In this document: positions 23,842 through 32,582 of the stretch, piece by piece
Layout: each line of letters begins with the position of its first letter
How positions within the stretch are numbered: the stretch's first letter is position 1
NCBI GenBank assembly: GCA_035758825.1
Contig: DASTWA010000005.1
Location: 1 to 64,000, forward strand
Direction: 5' to 3'
DNA: 64,000 bases
Source: JARIHD01 sp035758825
Lineage (GTDB): Bacteria > Patescibacteriota > Saccharimonadia > Saccharimonadales > UBA4665
Position numbers and translations under genes: made by a program
Notes under the pieces: generated by a model
What the model was told of the DNA's origin: nothing
Seen by the model: only the letters and a program-made list of their open reading frames with translations
The model's database searches: none

Positions 23842-26301
23842 TTAAGGCGTTCCGAAGAGATCATCATGCAAAACGAAAAGGGTTCTTGATTCAACGCCCG
23901 CTGATTTGATTCTCATTCGAACCCCCTGTGGTACCGAAGCATAGTCGGAAGCAAACACAAGCCTATGTGGCTTTAGGGTTAATAGATTATCGAGATTTAT
24001 ATACTTGGTTAGATCCGCACTGGCAAGTTTTCTATTCTTTGCTTCACCTAAATATATCTTCCCATCTTTGATACAGGCTATATCGATTTCCAATTTATCG
24101 CCGTTATCTCTAAGCTCCCGCAGCTCAACTTCCGGTAAGTACAGGAAGTTCCTCGAGCCACCCTTAATATATCGTAGTGCCAGTAGTGTGATGTGTGAGT
24201 TCGACTTATAGAATTGGTATACCGTTTCTGCAAGAGAATAATACCAGCTCGGCTCATCGGGCTGCTTCCAACTCTGCTTGAGGATTAGTTGCCTAGTGCG
24301 ACATCGTGCGCACTCGAACTCTTGCCCTATGCTGTCGTTGTCATACCAGGCTGAACATGAACACTTGTCGCACAACAGTATCAGGCCTCGTCTTATGACT
24401 CGTATCGATAAAAGATAATCAATGAGATTGCCAGCGTTACTGCCACGTCCTAGAGCCTTCCTGATAGCCTTAATGTCCATGTATGCTCTAGAGGAATACT
24501 CAAGAAAAATCCTTTCATTCCGCCGTCTACTTTCATCCACCCGCCTGTTGTCAGTAAACTGGTCAAAAAGCTTATTGTATTTCTTATTACCGAAGAACTT
24601 CGCAGCTTCATCAAGTGACCCAAACTTCTCAACAGTGTCATCAAAATACTTGCCTTTATCAGAAGGAAACACGACATAATGCGCTGCAAAATAATGAGCA
24701 AATATATCTGCACTAGTGAGGAGCTTTAGCTCTGGTCGACTCAAAGTTGTATCGATATCATTGCCTGCGAAGTACGCTATGCCAGGCAATAAGTAGGCGA
24801 CCCCGTCCTTACCGACCCGCACCTCATAACGCGAAGAGGTGTTCTTTAGCACTTCGTTGGCCAAGCTCGGTAGGGGTGGAAGTTGAAATCCATCAACTTG
24901 AATCGTCTGAATCCAGCGATGATACTGGGCATCAATGTAGTCAAAGTTCTTAGGCTTAATCGAACGTATTCGCTCAACACTCTCGTTGTTTACAAAGGCG
25001 ACAGCTTGTTCGTTAACGTAGTTATTTGTCTCAAGCAAACGACCAATATAACTCACATCAACCTCATCCGAAGACCGAATGACGGTATGTGTCTGCGGGT
25101 TTGTCATACCGACGTACGCTAGAGACTGAATCTTTTGCAGACGGCTGCCTAACTGTCTCTTTGAAAGACTAATGCTCGTCAGAACTATTTTCTGTTCTGA
25201 GTGATGGCCGTAACCAATTTTCTGTATATAAGCAGAGGCTAGGTTCTGTACAATTTGAGTATTCTCATCTCGCTCAGGCACTTCACCACGAGCATCGTCG
25301 ATCCTTCTCATTTGTTCAATCTGCTTATAGGCATCTTGCAACGGTTTATCGGGCAACCAATGTACATTGTTTAGCATCTTTGACAGAGAAAATGCGAAAC
25401 AAAAGTCCTCGAGCTTATCACCCACCACTACAGTCACGTATTCCTGCTCCTGTCTGTACGGCTCAAGCTTGAAGTATTTACCAAGCCCATTCAAGGAGAG
25501 TGAGTTTGGCAAACAAGACAAAAAATCTTCAGGTACAGTCGAACCGCCTTCAGCTATCATTCGCGATAGTCGGTCGGCTTGACCACGCTCAAGTACGTTC
25601 AGGTAGTCCTTATCGGAAACGCTGCTTAGCGCATCCGATATTGCGATGCCGCTTGGCTCTAAATCTGCTTCGAACTGTTCGGTAATCGCACCAGATCTCA
25701 TTTTAGCCATCAGATTGAAGGCAGGATCTGATAACTCCTTCTGCTTATAGACTGTTGGCGGCTTAATTTTACTATGGGGTAGTATGTGTTTCACTTGCGT
25801 AAACGGAAAGTCTGGCAGTGAAGCCGCAAAAATATTATGCCTATCAACCATACGAGCATAGTGAAAAGGCGAGAGTCTATCTAAAAGCTCCTTCTTCAGC
25901 TTATCGCTAAGTCTTAGTTCATTAATGTGCAGGTTGGTATCCTGCTCCCTAATAGCTCTGTCGGCATCCTCTTCGCCCACACCTTGCGATACCCACTCGC
26001 TTCGCAGACGACCCGTGTGGGAGGCGTACTCGTCCGGGTCGGCCCACCTCAGGTCGCGAAGCGTGGTTTTGTAACTACCTAAGTAGTCAGGGCTATAACT
26101 TTCGAGAATTTCCCAGAACTTGTCTGAAATAGTATTACCATCAGTAGGAATGATGATAAAGCCCGCACCTCCCCAAAGTTGCGTAAACGTCTCAATTGCT
26201 CGCTGGCAAGTATGACGCCAATAAGGCGTCTCATTGATAAACAGAGCATACCGTTGAGGTCTGACCAAGCTATCAATTCGTTTCCATTCCACATCAGCCA
26301 T
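23842..26301 (-). CDS. Large zinc-ribbon / PD-(D/E)XK-like protein, putative defence gene
   Basis: 819 aa. The N-terminus (residues about 18-75) has TQLWGGAGFIIIPTDG then FWEILESYSPDYL, a pattern I associate loosely with other large defence-type proteins but cannot name. The middle is unrecognised. Near residues 650-690 a zinc ribbon is visible (CDKCSC ... CARC). The C-terminal part has EIDIACIKDGKIYLGEAKNRK (about residues 745-765), which fits the D-x(n)-ExK core of Mrr/PD-(D/E)XK nucleases. It converges on the TIR gene. Its base composition is visibly more AT-rich than the Tc and ribosomal genes, suggesting transfer. Nuclease activity is inferred from one motif. Confidence 0.65.
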   Translation of the reverse strand: MADVEWKRIDSLVRPQRYALFINETPYWRHTCQRAIETFTQLWGGAGFIIIPTDGNTISDKFWEILESYSPDYLGSYKTTLRDLRWADPDEYASHTGRLRSEWVSQGVGEEDADRAIREQDTNLHINELRLSDKLKKELLDRLSPFHYARMVDRHNIFAASLPDFPFTQVKHILPHSKIKPPTVYKQKELSDPAFNLMAKMRSGAITEQFEADLEPSGIAISDALSSVSDKDYLNVLERGQADRLSRMIAEGGSTVPEDFLSCLPNSLSLNGLGKYFKLEPYRQEQEYVTVVVGDKLEDFCFAFSLSKMLNNVHWLPDKPLQDAYKQIEQMRRIDDARGEVPERDENTQIVQNLASAYIQKIGYGHHSEQKIVLTSISLSKRQLGSRLQKIQSLAYVGMTNPQTHTVIRSSDEVDVSYIGRLLETNNYVNEQAVAFVNNESVERIRSIKPKNFDYIDAQYHRWIQTIQVDGFQLPPLPSLANEVLKNTSSRYEVRVGKDGVAYLLPGIAYFAGNDIDTTLSRPELKLLTSADIFAHYFAAHYVVFPSDKGKYFDDTVEKFGSLDEAAKFFGNKKYNKLFDQFTDNRRVDESRRRNERIFLEYSSRAYMDIKAIRKALGRGSNAGNLIDYLLSIRVIRRGLILLCDKCSCSAWYDNDSIGQEFECARCRTRQLILKQSWKQPDEPSWYYSLAETVYQFYKSNSHITLLALRYIKGGSRNFLYLPEVELRELRDNGDKLEIDIACIKDGKIYLGEAKNRKLASADLTKYINLDNLLTLKPHRLVFASDYASVPQGVRMRIKSAGVESRTLFVLHDDLFGTP

Positions 26302-26395
26302 ATCTGTCTAGATTTTATTCCCTGACTGCCTCTTATGAAAGTGGAGAGAAAGGATTCGAACCAGTCCAAACTTTTCAACAGGGGTGAGCAAAATA

Positions 26396-26423
26396 AAAGA
26401 ACGAGCTTTCGCTCGCTCTTTAC
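26396..26423. terminator. Stem-loop with near-perfect 11-bp arms
   Basis: AAAGA-A-CGAGC, loop TTTC, GCTCG-C-TCTTT, with one A/C mismatch. It lies between the 5' end of the large nuclease-like gene and the tRNA-like fragments. It could terminate transcription from the tRNA-Trp side. Confidence 0.4.
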
Positions 26424-26437
26424 CTTAAGAATCTAAC

Positions 26438-26531
26438 TTGGCAGGGGAGACAGGATCGCTGCGCTCCGCCACTGCGGCGTGCTCGAAGCAAGCTTCTGCG
26501 CGCGTCCTCGCTCTGCCGAACCTGCGACTAC
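26438..26531 (-). repeat. Partial copy of the tRNA-Trp 3' end, split by about 62 bp
   Basis: The 18 bases at 26438-26455 are identical to 26623-26640, which hold the CCA end, acceptor arm and half of the T-arm of tRNA-Trp. After an unrelated GC-rich insert the T-arm sequence GAACCTGCGAC resumes at about 26519. Repeats of a tRNA 3' end next to the intact tRNA are typical footprints of integrative elements. No integrase gene is visible. A second tRNA-like fragment (GGATTCGAACC, 26352-26362) lies closer to the nuclease-like gene. The gap 26302-26623 holds these fragments and two hairpins but no gene. Confidence 0.55.
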
Positions 26532-26589
26532 TGTCTTTTGCTTCGCAAAATCCGTGTCACAGAACCCAGCCCAGTATCCCAAACAACAA

Positions 26590-26622
26590 AAATGACACAA
26601 ATTTGCATCTGTGTCATTTTTG
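26590..26622 (-). terminator. Terminator downstream of tRNA-Trp (symmetrical)
   Basis: AATGACACA and TGTGTCATT form a 9-bp stem around an A/T-rich loop. On the minus strand the stem ends in TTTTTGTTG immediately after the tRNA-Trp CCA end. A T-run on the other side makes it potentially bidirectional. Confidence 0.7.
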
Positions 26623-26623
26623 T

Positions 26624-26699
26624 TGGCAGGGGAGACAGGACTCGAACCTGCGACACCCGGTTTTGGAGACCGGTGCTCTACCAACTGAGCTACTCCCCT
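26624..26699 (-). tRNA. trnW: tRNA-Trp (anticodon CCA)
   Basis: 76 nt on the minus strand with an encoded 3' CCA. Acceptor AGGGGAG pairs with CTCCCCT. The D-arm is GCTCAGTTGGTAGAGC. The anticodon stem CCGGT/ACCGG carries loop CTCCAAA, so positions 34-36 are CCA (Trp). The T-arm is GCAGG-TTCGAGT-CCTGT and the discriminator is G. A hairpin terminator follows directly. Partial copies of its 3' end lie about 185 bp away, so it may have served as an integration site. Confidence 0.95.
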
Positions 26700-26725
26700 A
26701 TGGTGTGGAACAGGCCTATAGTACG

Positions 26726-27568
26726 CTATTTTGTCATTTTTGTCATTAGCGAGTGTCTGGTTGTGGCGCCTAGGAGCTTAGGGCGCGCCCGCAGCAAAAT
26801 GCCGAAGGCTAGGGCGGCCAGCGCTATGACGGGGTAATACACGGCGGCATGTTCTACCAGCGGTTCCGCGGAATCGGAATGAGGGAACAGCACTCTCCCC
26901 AAGTTGAATAGAACGTGCATGAACAGCACGGCAGACACGCATCCTCCTGATGTCTGGTATAGCCGGACGTATATATAGCGGACCGCGATTGTGCCCCCAA
27001 CACCCCAGGCAATCCAGGATAACGTGCGGCCCTGGACGAGCATAGACGGGACATGCCAGAGCGCCCAGGGCGTTCCGATCAGCAATGCTGTCTGCAGGCT
27101 GCCGAACCTCGCCAGTGCCTTATCGGCCGCATACGCCGTATAACCGGCTTCTTCGCCGATGGCGCCGGCGTAGAAGAAGCCAAGCAAAAGCAGCACGCCT
27201 GCAAAGGTTATCCCTGCGCCGGACGGCACACCATAGCCCAACATCTCCAATGCTGCATATGTAGCCGCGTATACGGCTGACGGCACAGTGATGACCGCCA
27301 GCAGGCTGCGGACGGACAGCTTGCGGACGTCTCCCAGGCGTCCGAGCAGAGCTTTGGCCGCTCGGGCCCCGTTTTGGCGCCAGGCAATAATATAGGCAGC
27401 GGCCAGCGGCGTGAAGGCAGCACCGATGTCGCCGATTGGGATGTCCAGTGGCAAACCGGTGTTTTTGGTGAGGAAACTGATCAGCCAAAAAGGGACACTC
27501 AAGGCATAGACGAGCACAAAAAAAGTCAGTAAGGATTCTTTGGTTGGTTTGGAGGATTGTTTGGACAT
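26726..27568 (-). CDS. CPBP-family intramembrane glutamic protease
   Basis: 280 aa with seven or eight hydrophobic segments. CPBP (CAAX protease / bacteriocin-processing, Abi-like) motifs appear in order: EEAGYTAY (motif 1, about residue 150; the usual Arg of EExxxR is replaced), HVPSM (motif 2, about residue 180) and FMHVLFN (motif 3, about residue 225). These supply the catalytic Glu and the His residues in the membrane. Bacterial members are linked to bacteriocin immunity or membrane-peptide processing; the substrate is unknown. It is divergent from the hydrolase gene at 27648. Confidence 0.8.
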   Translation of the reverse strand: MSKQSSKPTKESLLTFFVLVYALSVPFWLISFLTKNTGLPLDIPIGDIGAAFTPLAAAYIIAWRQNGARAAKALLGRLGDVRKLSVRSLLAVITVPSAVYAATYAALEMLGYGVPSGAGITFAGVLLLLGFFYAGAIGEEAGYTAYAADKALARFGSLQTALLIGTPWALWHVPSMLVQGRTLSWIAWGVGGTIAVRYIYVRLYQTSGGCVSAVLFMHVLFNLGRVLFPHSDSAEPLVEHAAVYYPVIALAALAFGILLRARPKLLGATTRHSLMTKMTK

Positions 27569-27647
27569 AACGTAATAATTGTAACGCTTGTAGATAAAAA
27601 TGTAGCTGACGAAGTATAATACCGAATGAACATGGCAGGCTCAGAGC

Positions 27648-28463
27648 ATGGCACTCAGTAATTGGTTTACACACAGGGTAATGGGCGTTCCGTATACGCT
27701 GCATTGCCGGATGGATAGCGGCGAGGGGCCTATAACGATCGTGCTGCTGCATGGCATTGCCAGCACCGGAAGCGTCTGGCAGCACATTGGCAAGTATTTT
27801 CAGGGTCAGCCCGTGCGGGTGATTGAACTCGACCTGCTTGGGTTTGGCGGCTCACCCAAGCCTACCGCAAGATGGGTCAAATACAATGTCGAGGACCACG
27901 CCAAGGCGATTATTTGGACGCTGACCAAATTGGGGGTGGATGCCAGCGACCAAGTACGGCTGGTGGGCCATTCCATGGGCGGCTTGGTAGCAATCGGCGT
28001 AGCCACACTGCGGCCCAAGCTGGTAGACGAACTCATTTTGTACGAGCCGCCATTCTATTTAGGCATCCCTGCTGACAGCCCGTTTACCCACCGGCTCAAG
28101 ACCTATCTAAAGCTCTACAATGCCATGATCGGACGGGGCGGGTCGTTCATTCGGCGGGCAAGTGTCCCGCTCAACACCATCGCGCCGCTGACTGGTTTTA
28201 CGCTCAAAAAAGACAACTGGGTGCCATTCCAGCGCAGTATGTACCACATTGTGTTAGGATTTGATGCGATTGCGGCGCTCAAAGCACTGCAGACGCCTAC
28301 CAAGATACTCTATGGCAGGTATGATTCGTTCGTATTCGATGATGCGGCAAATACCTTTTTTGGGCATAAAGCCAAACATGTGGCCGTTACCGAGCTGCCG
28401 ACAACCCATATCCTGACGCCGCACGCCAGCAAAGTCTTGGCGGAAGAGATCCTCAAAAAGTAA
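27648..28463 (+). CDS. Alpha/beta hydrolase
   Basis: 271 aa, close to the usual size of single-domain alpha/beta hydrolases. The oxyanion strand is VLLHGIASTGSVW (residues about 29-41), the nucleophile elbow is GHSMGG (about 107-112), the acid is in LYGRYDSFV and the catalytic His is in PTTHILTPHA near the end. No signal peptide is seen, so cytoplasmic. Esterase, lipase or C-C hydrolase specificity cannot be read from the sequence. A TATAAT lies at 27615-27620. Other ATGs at 27626 and 27632 are out of frame. Confidence 0.85.
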   Translation: MALSNWFTHRVMGVPYTLHCRMDSGEGPITIVLLHGIASTGSVWQHIGKYFQGQPVRVIELDLLGFGGSPKPTARWVKYNVEDHAKAIIWTLTKLGVDASDQVRLVGHSMGGLVAIGVATLRPKLVDELILYEPPFYLGIPADSPFTHRLKTYLKLYNAMIGRGGSFIRRASVPLNTIAPLTGFTLKKDNWVPFQRSMYHIVLGFDAIAALKALQTPTKILYGRYDSFVFDDAANTFFGHKAKHVAVTELPTTHILTPHASKVLAEEILKK

Positions 28464-28518
28464 CGCCGCCCCTGTATAACTTTGCTAAGGGCGTAAAATC
28501 TGGTATATCTTATATACA

Positions 28519-29181
28519 ATGAGTACTAAGGTCATACCAAACAAACCATTACTAATCTTGCTTTACGGGTTTCCCGGAGCTGGTAAGACCTATTTTGCCC
28601 GCCAACTGTGCGAACACTTCCAGGCGGCACATGTACACGGAGACCGGATTCGTTCCGAGCTTTTTGAGCAGCCCCGCTACGACCGTGAAGAGAACGAGGT
28701 CGTCAACCACCTGATGGACTACATGACCCACGAATTCCTGAATGCCGGCATGAGCGTGGTTTATGACGCTAACGCCATGCGCCTTAGCCAGCGCCGCCTG
28801 CTGCGCGACATGGCCCGCAAGGCTGGCGCCCAGCCAGTACTCATCTGGCAGCAAATCGATGTCGAAAGCGCCTACTTGCGCGCCTCCAAGCGGGACCGCC
28901 GTAAAGCCGACGACAAGTTCTCGCCGGCTATTGACCGGCCGACCTTTGAGCGAATTGCCAGTGGCATGCAAAATCCGCACAACGAAGAATACATCGTCAT
29001 TAGCGGCAAACATGTATTCGGAACCCAGTTGAGCGCCCTTATGAAGCGTCTCCAAGAGCTCGGCCTTGTCGCGGTCAGCGAAACCAATGCCAAATTGGTC
29101 AAGCCAGGGCTCGTCAATCTCATTCCCAAGCCCATAGCCGGGCGCGTGGACATGAGCCGCCGCAATATCGTGATCCGATAG
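28519..29181 (+). CDS. P-loop kinase (AAA_33 / zeta-like)
   Basis: 220 aa. Walker A is GFPGAGKT (residues about 14-21), followed by HVHGDRIRSELF, then VVYDANAMRLSQRR (Walker B-like and base/sugar kinase motif), and an Arg-rich lid (ASKRDRRKADDKF). This layout is found in polynucleotide-kinase-like and zeta-type small-molecule kinases. The phosphate acceptor is unknown. A possible extended -10 (TGGTATATC) lies about 9 nt upstream of the ATG, so the leader is very short. It is followed after 7 bp by the metallopeptidase gene, so they are probably cotranscribed. Confidence 0.8.
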   Translation: MSTKVIPNKPLLILLYGFPGAGKTYFARQLCEHFQAAHVHGDRIRSELFEQPRYDREENEVVNHLMDYMTHEFLNAGMSVVYDANAMRLSQRRLLRDMARKAGAQPVLIWQQIDVESAYLRASKRDRRKADDKFSPAIDRPTFERIASGMQNPHNEEYIVISGKHVFGTQLSALMKRLQELGLVAVSETNAKLVKPGLVNLIPKPIAGRVDMSRRNIVIR

Positions 29182-29188
29182 GCACGTG

Positions 29189-29926
29189 ATGGCCACCAAA
29201 CAAATACAAATCCCTGAAATTGGCACCGTAACACTTTACAAGCGCAAGGGGAACCGGACGCTGCGCATTACTATTGGCGCCGGCGGCGAGGTACGGGTGT
29301 CGCTGCCCTACTGGCTGCCGTACCGGGCAGGCGAGCAATTTGCTATGTCCAAAGCTAATTGGATTGCAGCCAACCGCACCGGTACCAGCAAAACCCTGGC
29401 GCACGGGTCGGGCATCGGCAAGGCCCATCGCCTGCATTTTGAGATGCAAGCGATGGCCACCAAAGTGAATGCCCGCATTGTATCCAACGAAGTCCGGGTC
29501 AGCTTTCCGGCCATCTACTCCGCCGAAGACCGCATCGTGCAGCTGGCCGCCCACAAGGCTAGTATCCGGGCGCTCCGCAAAGAAGCCGCCGCGCTGCTTC
29601 CTCAGCGCTTGGAGGCACTGGCCGGCCAAACCGGCCACATCTACAATGGCGTAACGATCAAGCAACTCAAAAGCCGCTGGGGAAGCTGCAACAGCAACCA
29701 GGAGATCACGCTCAATTTGTTCTTAATGCAATTGCCTTGGCATTTGATCGACTACGTACTGATGCACGAACTGACCCACACCAGGGTCATGCAGCACGGC
29801 GCGCCTTTCTGGAAGGCCATGGAAGAATACATGCCCGACGCTCGGCAGCTGCGCAAACAGATGAGCTCTTACCAACCCGTTCTGCTGCCAATTCAACGCG
29901 CACCAGAACGGCGAAGTATGATTTAA
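29189..29926 (+). CDS. YgjP-like (DUF45) zinc metallopeptidase
   Basis: About 245 aa from ATG 29189 (a GTG at 29186 is an alternative). The signature SRWGSCNSNQEITLNLFL is followed by YVLMHELTHTRVMQHGAPFW: HExxH supplies two zinc ligands and the catalytic Glu, and the later His is the third ligand. DUF45 proteins are widespread and often sit near nucleases or kinases; the substrate is undefined. The gene fits between the P-loop kinase and a sensor kinase (8 bp gap), suggesting one transcription unit. Confidence 0.85.
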   Translation: MATKQIQIPEIGTVTLYKRKGNRTLRITIGAGGEVRVSLPYWLPYRAGEQFAMSKANWIAANRTGTSKTLAHGSGIGKAHRLHFEMQAMATKVNARIVSNEVRVSFPAIYSAEDRIVQLAAHKASIRALRKEAAALLPQRLEALAGQTGHIYNGVTIKQLKSRWGSCNSNQEITLNLFLMQLPWHLIDYVLMHELTHTRVMQHGAPFWKAMEEYMPDARQLRKQMSSYQPVLLPIQRAPERRSMI

Positions 29927-29934
29927 TAGAGCAT

Positions 29935-31044
29935 ATGGTTAGACGTCTATTGTCCCGTGCCCGGCGTATTCACCGCACGAGCGTGGAACACGAACAGCTT
30001 ACGAGTCTTATTAATAGCATGGCCGACGGCGTGATTGCCGTGGATAACAAGATGAAGATTGTCACTTCTAACGGTGCGGCCCTTAATATTCTGGATGTCA
30101 ACAGCACGCTGATAGGCCGCCGTTTGCGCGAAATCCTGCGTCCTTACGACAAAAACAACCAGCCGATCGATATCGAAACGATGGTCGAGGACACCAAAAT
30201 TCCGCAATCAAACCGCGACCTTATTCTCAAATATGGTGACGGCAGCCAAATTAACCTGTACCTCAGTATTGCGCCGGTTCATTTGGGCTATGGCAAGCGG
30301 GGCCGCCGCGGTTTTGTGCTTTTGCTGCGTGATATTTCGCGCGAAAAGTCACTCGAAGAAGAACGGGACGAATTTATTAGTGTCGTCAGCCATGAACTAC
30401 GGACACCGATTGCCATTACCGAAGGCAACATCAGCAACGCCCAGTACATCACCGAGAAGACCGGAGATATGAAACAAGTCAAGACCGCGCTGGACCAGGC
30501 CCATGACCAAATTATGTTTCTGGCCGATATGATCAACGATCTGGCGACCCTTTCGCGGGCCGAACGCGGTAAGCTGGTTGTGGACATTACGCCGATCGAC
30601 GTGAGTGCCTTGCTCCGTACGCTTACCGATACGTACGCCCCGGATGCCAAAAAGAAAAATCTCGAACTCAAGCTCAACCTTGGCAGCAAGTACCCGCCAC
30701 TGCTTTCCAGTGAGCTGTACGTCCGCGAAATACTGCAGAACTTTATTACCAATGCCATTAAATATACTGAGGCCGGATCGGTAACAATCGGCGCCGAGGC
30801 CAAAGACAGAGGAGTAAGTTTTACGGTCAGCGACACTGGCATTGGCATCAGTAAAGGCGACCTGGAGAAAATTTTTGATAAATTCTTCCGCTCCGAAGAT
30901 TACCGGACCCGCAAAAACAATGGAACCGGCCTGGGTCTCTATGTCACCATCAAGCTGGCCCGCCTGATCCACGCCGAAATCGACGTCAGGAGCCAGCTTA
31001 ACAAAGGCTCTGAGTTTACTGTCTTTATCCCAAACCTTCGGTAG
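29935..31044 (+). CDS. Soluble PAS-type sensor histidine kinase
   Basis: 369 aa from ATG 29935. The frame is open further upstream, but that part overlaps the metallopeptidase gene. A PAS-like domain (residues about 22-135: INSMADGVIAVDNKMKIVTSN) leads to HisKA with the phospho-accepting His in VVSHELRTPIA (about 150). HATPase_c follows with N box QNFITNAIKY, G1 DTGIGI, F box KIFDKFFRS and G2 GTGLGLY. No membrane segment or signal peptide is present, so it senses a cytoplasmic cue. No response regulator gene is adjacent, so its partner must be elsewhere. It converges with the next gene, with stops almost touching. Confidence 0.92.
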   Translation: MVRRLLSRARRIHRTSVEHEQLTSLINSMADGVIAVDNKMKIVTSNGAALNILDVNSTLIGRRLREILRPYDKNNQPIDIETMVEDTKIPQSNRDLILKYGDGSQINLYLSIAPVHLGYGKRGRRGFVLLLRDISREKSLEEERDEFISVVSHELRTPIAITEGNISNAQYITEKTGDMKQVKTALDQAHDQIMFLADMINDLATLSRAERGKLVVDITPIDVSALLRTLTDTYAPDAKKKNLELKLNLGSKYPPLLSSELYVREILQNFITNAIKYTEAGSVTIGAEAKDRGVSFTVSDTGIGISKGDLEKIFDKFFRSEDYRTRKNNGTGLGLYVTIKLARLIHAEIDVRSQLNKGSEFTVFIPNLR

Positions 31045-31045
31045 G

Positions 31046-32557
31046 CTAGTTATCGACCTTGGGGAGTTTGGGGATGACGTGCATGACAGGTACGCAGACA
31101 TTGCGCCCCTTCCAGTCGACAGTCGAAAATTCGTAGCGCCACATAGAATAGTGGATGAGCACAAGATCGGTAATGACCGCCAACGGCTGCCCAATAAGGC
31201 CGAACCACCAAGTGTTTACCCTAGTTGCCAGAACACTGGCTTCGTAGGTGGCAATCAGGAAGAAACTGGCAGCGATCGAAGCAATGTGCGCGACCGGACC
31301 GATTGGCAGCCACGCGCCGCCAATAGCAAGTACGAACGGCATCAGCAGGAAGGTCGTCTCCCAGAGCGAAGCGACAGCCACTTGGCCTGGACGCCGGTGT
31401 AGCTGTGGATAGCGCATGCGGATGGCAGTCTGCCGCTGTTCAGTAACGCTCTTGGTACTTTCGATGCCCAGACCGTCTGTACATCTGAGGAAACTATAGC
31501 CGTCGGTCGATCCTACCGACCGGGCAAAATGAGCTTCGGGGACGATAGCCCGTCTGACTGCGGCGAACCCCCCTACGTCGTGCAAGGCTTCTTTGCGGAT
31601 CATCCAACAGCTGCTAAGCACTGGCGGACGCTTGAGCTGACGGCGGGGCGGCGCAAGCTCCCACCAGTAACGCATCGCCTGAATAAGCGAAAACCGGCCG
31701 ACGGCCGCCTGGCTACGGCGGGGCAGCACACAGAGCATATCCTTTTTACGGTCGAGCATGACCGTTACCATGGCCCGCAGGCTGTGCGGCGCAAAACGCA
31801 GGTCAACACCGCAAAAAAGTATCAGTGATCCGCTGGCTTCTTTGACTAAGCGGTCATATGCCTGGTTTTTGGGCAGCCACGACGGATCGGGCTGCTCCCC
31901 TTGGATGAACCGGACACCGTCATGGGCGAATTGACGAATGATTTCGGGAGTGCGTTTACTCTGGGAACAGTCGTCAAGCGCAATAATTTCGAGTTTGGGG
32001 TAGTCAGTAGCAATTAGGCTCTGCAAGCACTGCCGAAGATCTTCGGTTTCGTCCCGTGCTGGGATGGCTACTGTAATCGACGGCAGCTCAGTGTCGGCAT
32101 AATGCTTCTTTTGAAGAGGCCACGTGGTGCGCCGAAGCGTCCTCACAACAGACAGGAAGAGGGTGGCCGCAAAAACCGCCTGCACAATTGTAATAGCCGC
32201 CCAAGTGGCATGACCGGTCGTATGCCAATTGGACCAAGCCCACCAAGCCGTCAGGACGACGGCCTGCATCAGCAAAATACCCTCGGTAGAGCGGCGGGTC
32301 GCCTTACGCAAATAGACATCATGCATTTGCCGTCTCAGGATACGTGCCAGGCTAAATACCCGATACAGTCCGAGCAATCCGAATATCGCGCTAAAGATAT
32401 TGGGTGCATATACAAAGAGCGCACCAGCCGCAGCAGCGCCGGTTACCATTGCCATCGTAGCGAGTATAGTCCGGAGCCTGGGCAGAGGCTTGGCCACCAA
32501 GTGAGCGCATACTTCTAGGACTGCCGCACTCCAAAGCAGAAAAAACATTATCATCAT
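31046..32557 (-). CDS. Membrane glycosyltransferase family 2
   Basis: 503 aa. N-terminal membrane segments (about residues 1-50 and 85-140) precede a GT-A domain: ITVAIPARDE, LEIIALDDCS (nucleotide-sugar binding DD), ILFCGVDLRF (DxD-like), and PVLSSCWMIRKEALHDVGGF near the acceptor region. C-terminal hydrophobic segments follow (about residues 395-470). The layout matches processive or lipid-linked GT2 enzymes that build envelope polysaccharide at the cytoplasmic membrane. Product and acceptor are not deducible. It is divergent from the small membrane protein at 32583. Confidence 0.85.
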   Translation of the reverse strand: MMIMFFLLWSAAVLEVCAHLVAKPLPRLRTILATMAMVTGAAAAGALFVYAPNIFSAIFGLLGLYRVFSLARILRRQMHDVYLRKATRRSTEGILLMQAVVLTAWWAWSNWHTTGHATWAAITIVQAVFAATLFLSVVRTLRRTTWPLQKKHYADTELPSITVAIPARDETEDLRQCLQSLIATDYPKLEIIALDDCSQSKRTPEIIRQFAHDGVRFIQGEQPDPSWLPKNQAYDRLVKEASGSLILFCGVDLRFAPHSLRAMVTVMLDRKKDMLCVLPRRSQAAVGRFSLIQAMRYWWELAPPRRQLKRPPVLSSCWMIRKEALHDVGGFAAVRRAIVPEAHFARSVGSTDGYSFLRCTDGLGIESTKSVTEQRQTAIRMRYPQLHRRPGQVAVASLWETTFLLMPFVLAIGGAWLPIGPVAHIASIAASFFLIATYEASVLATRVNTWWFGLIGQPLAVITDLVLIHYSMWRYEFSTVDWKGRNVCVPVMHVIPKLPKVDN

Positions 32558-32582
32558 ACGCTAACTATACCGTAAGCAGCTC

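Noticed and set aside
29737..29934. 66-codon N-terminal extension of the sensor kinase
   Set aside because: It lies wholly over the metallopeptidase gene in another frame and has no sensor or membrane character. ATG 29935 directly after that gene is the better start.
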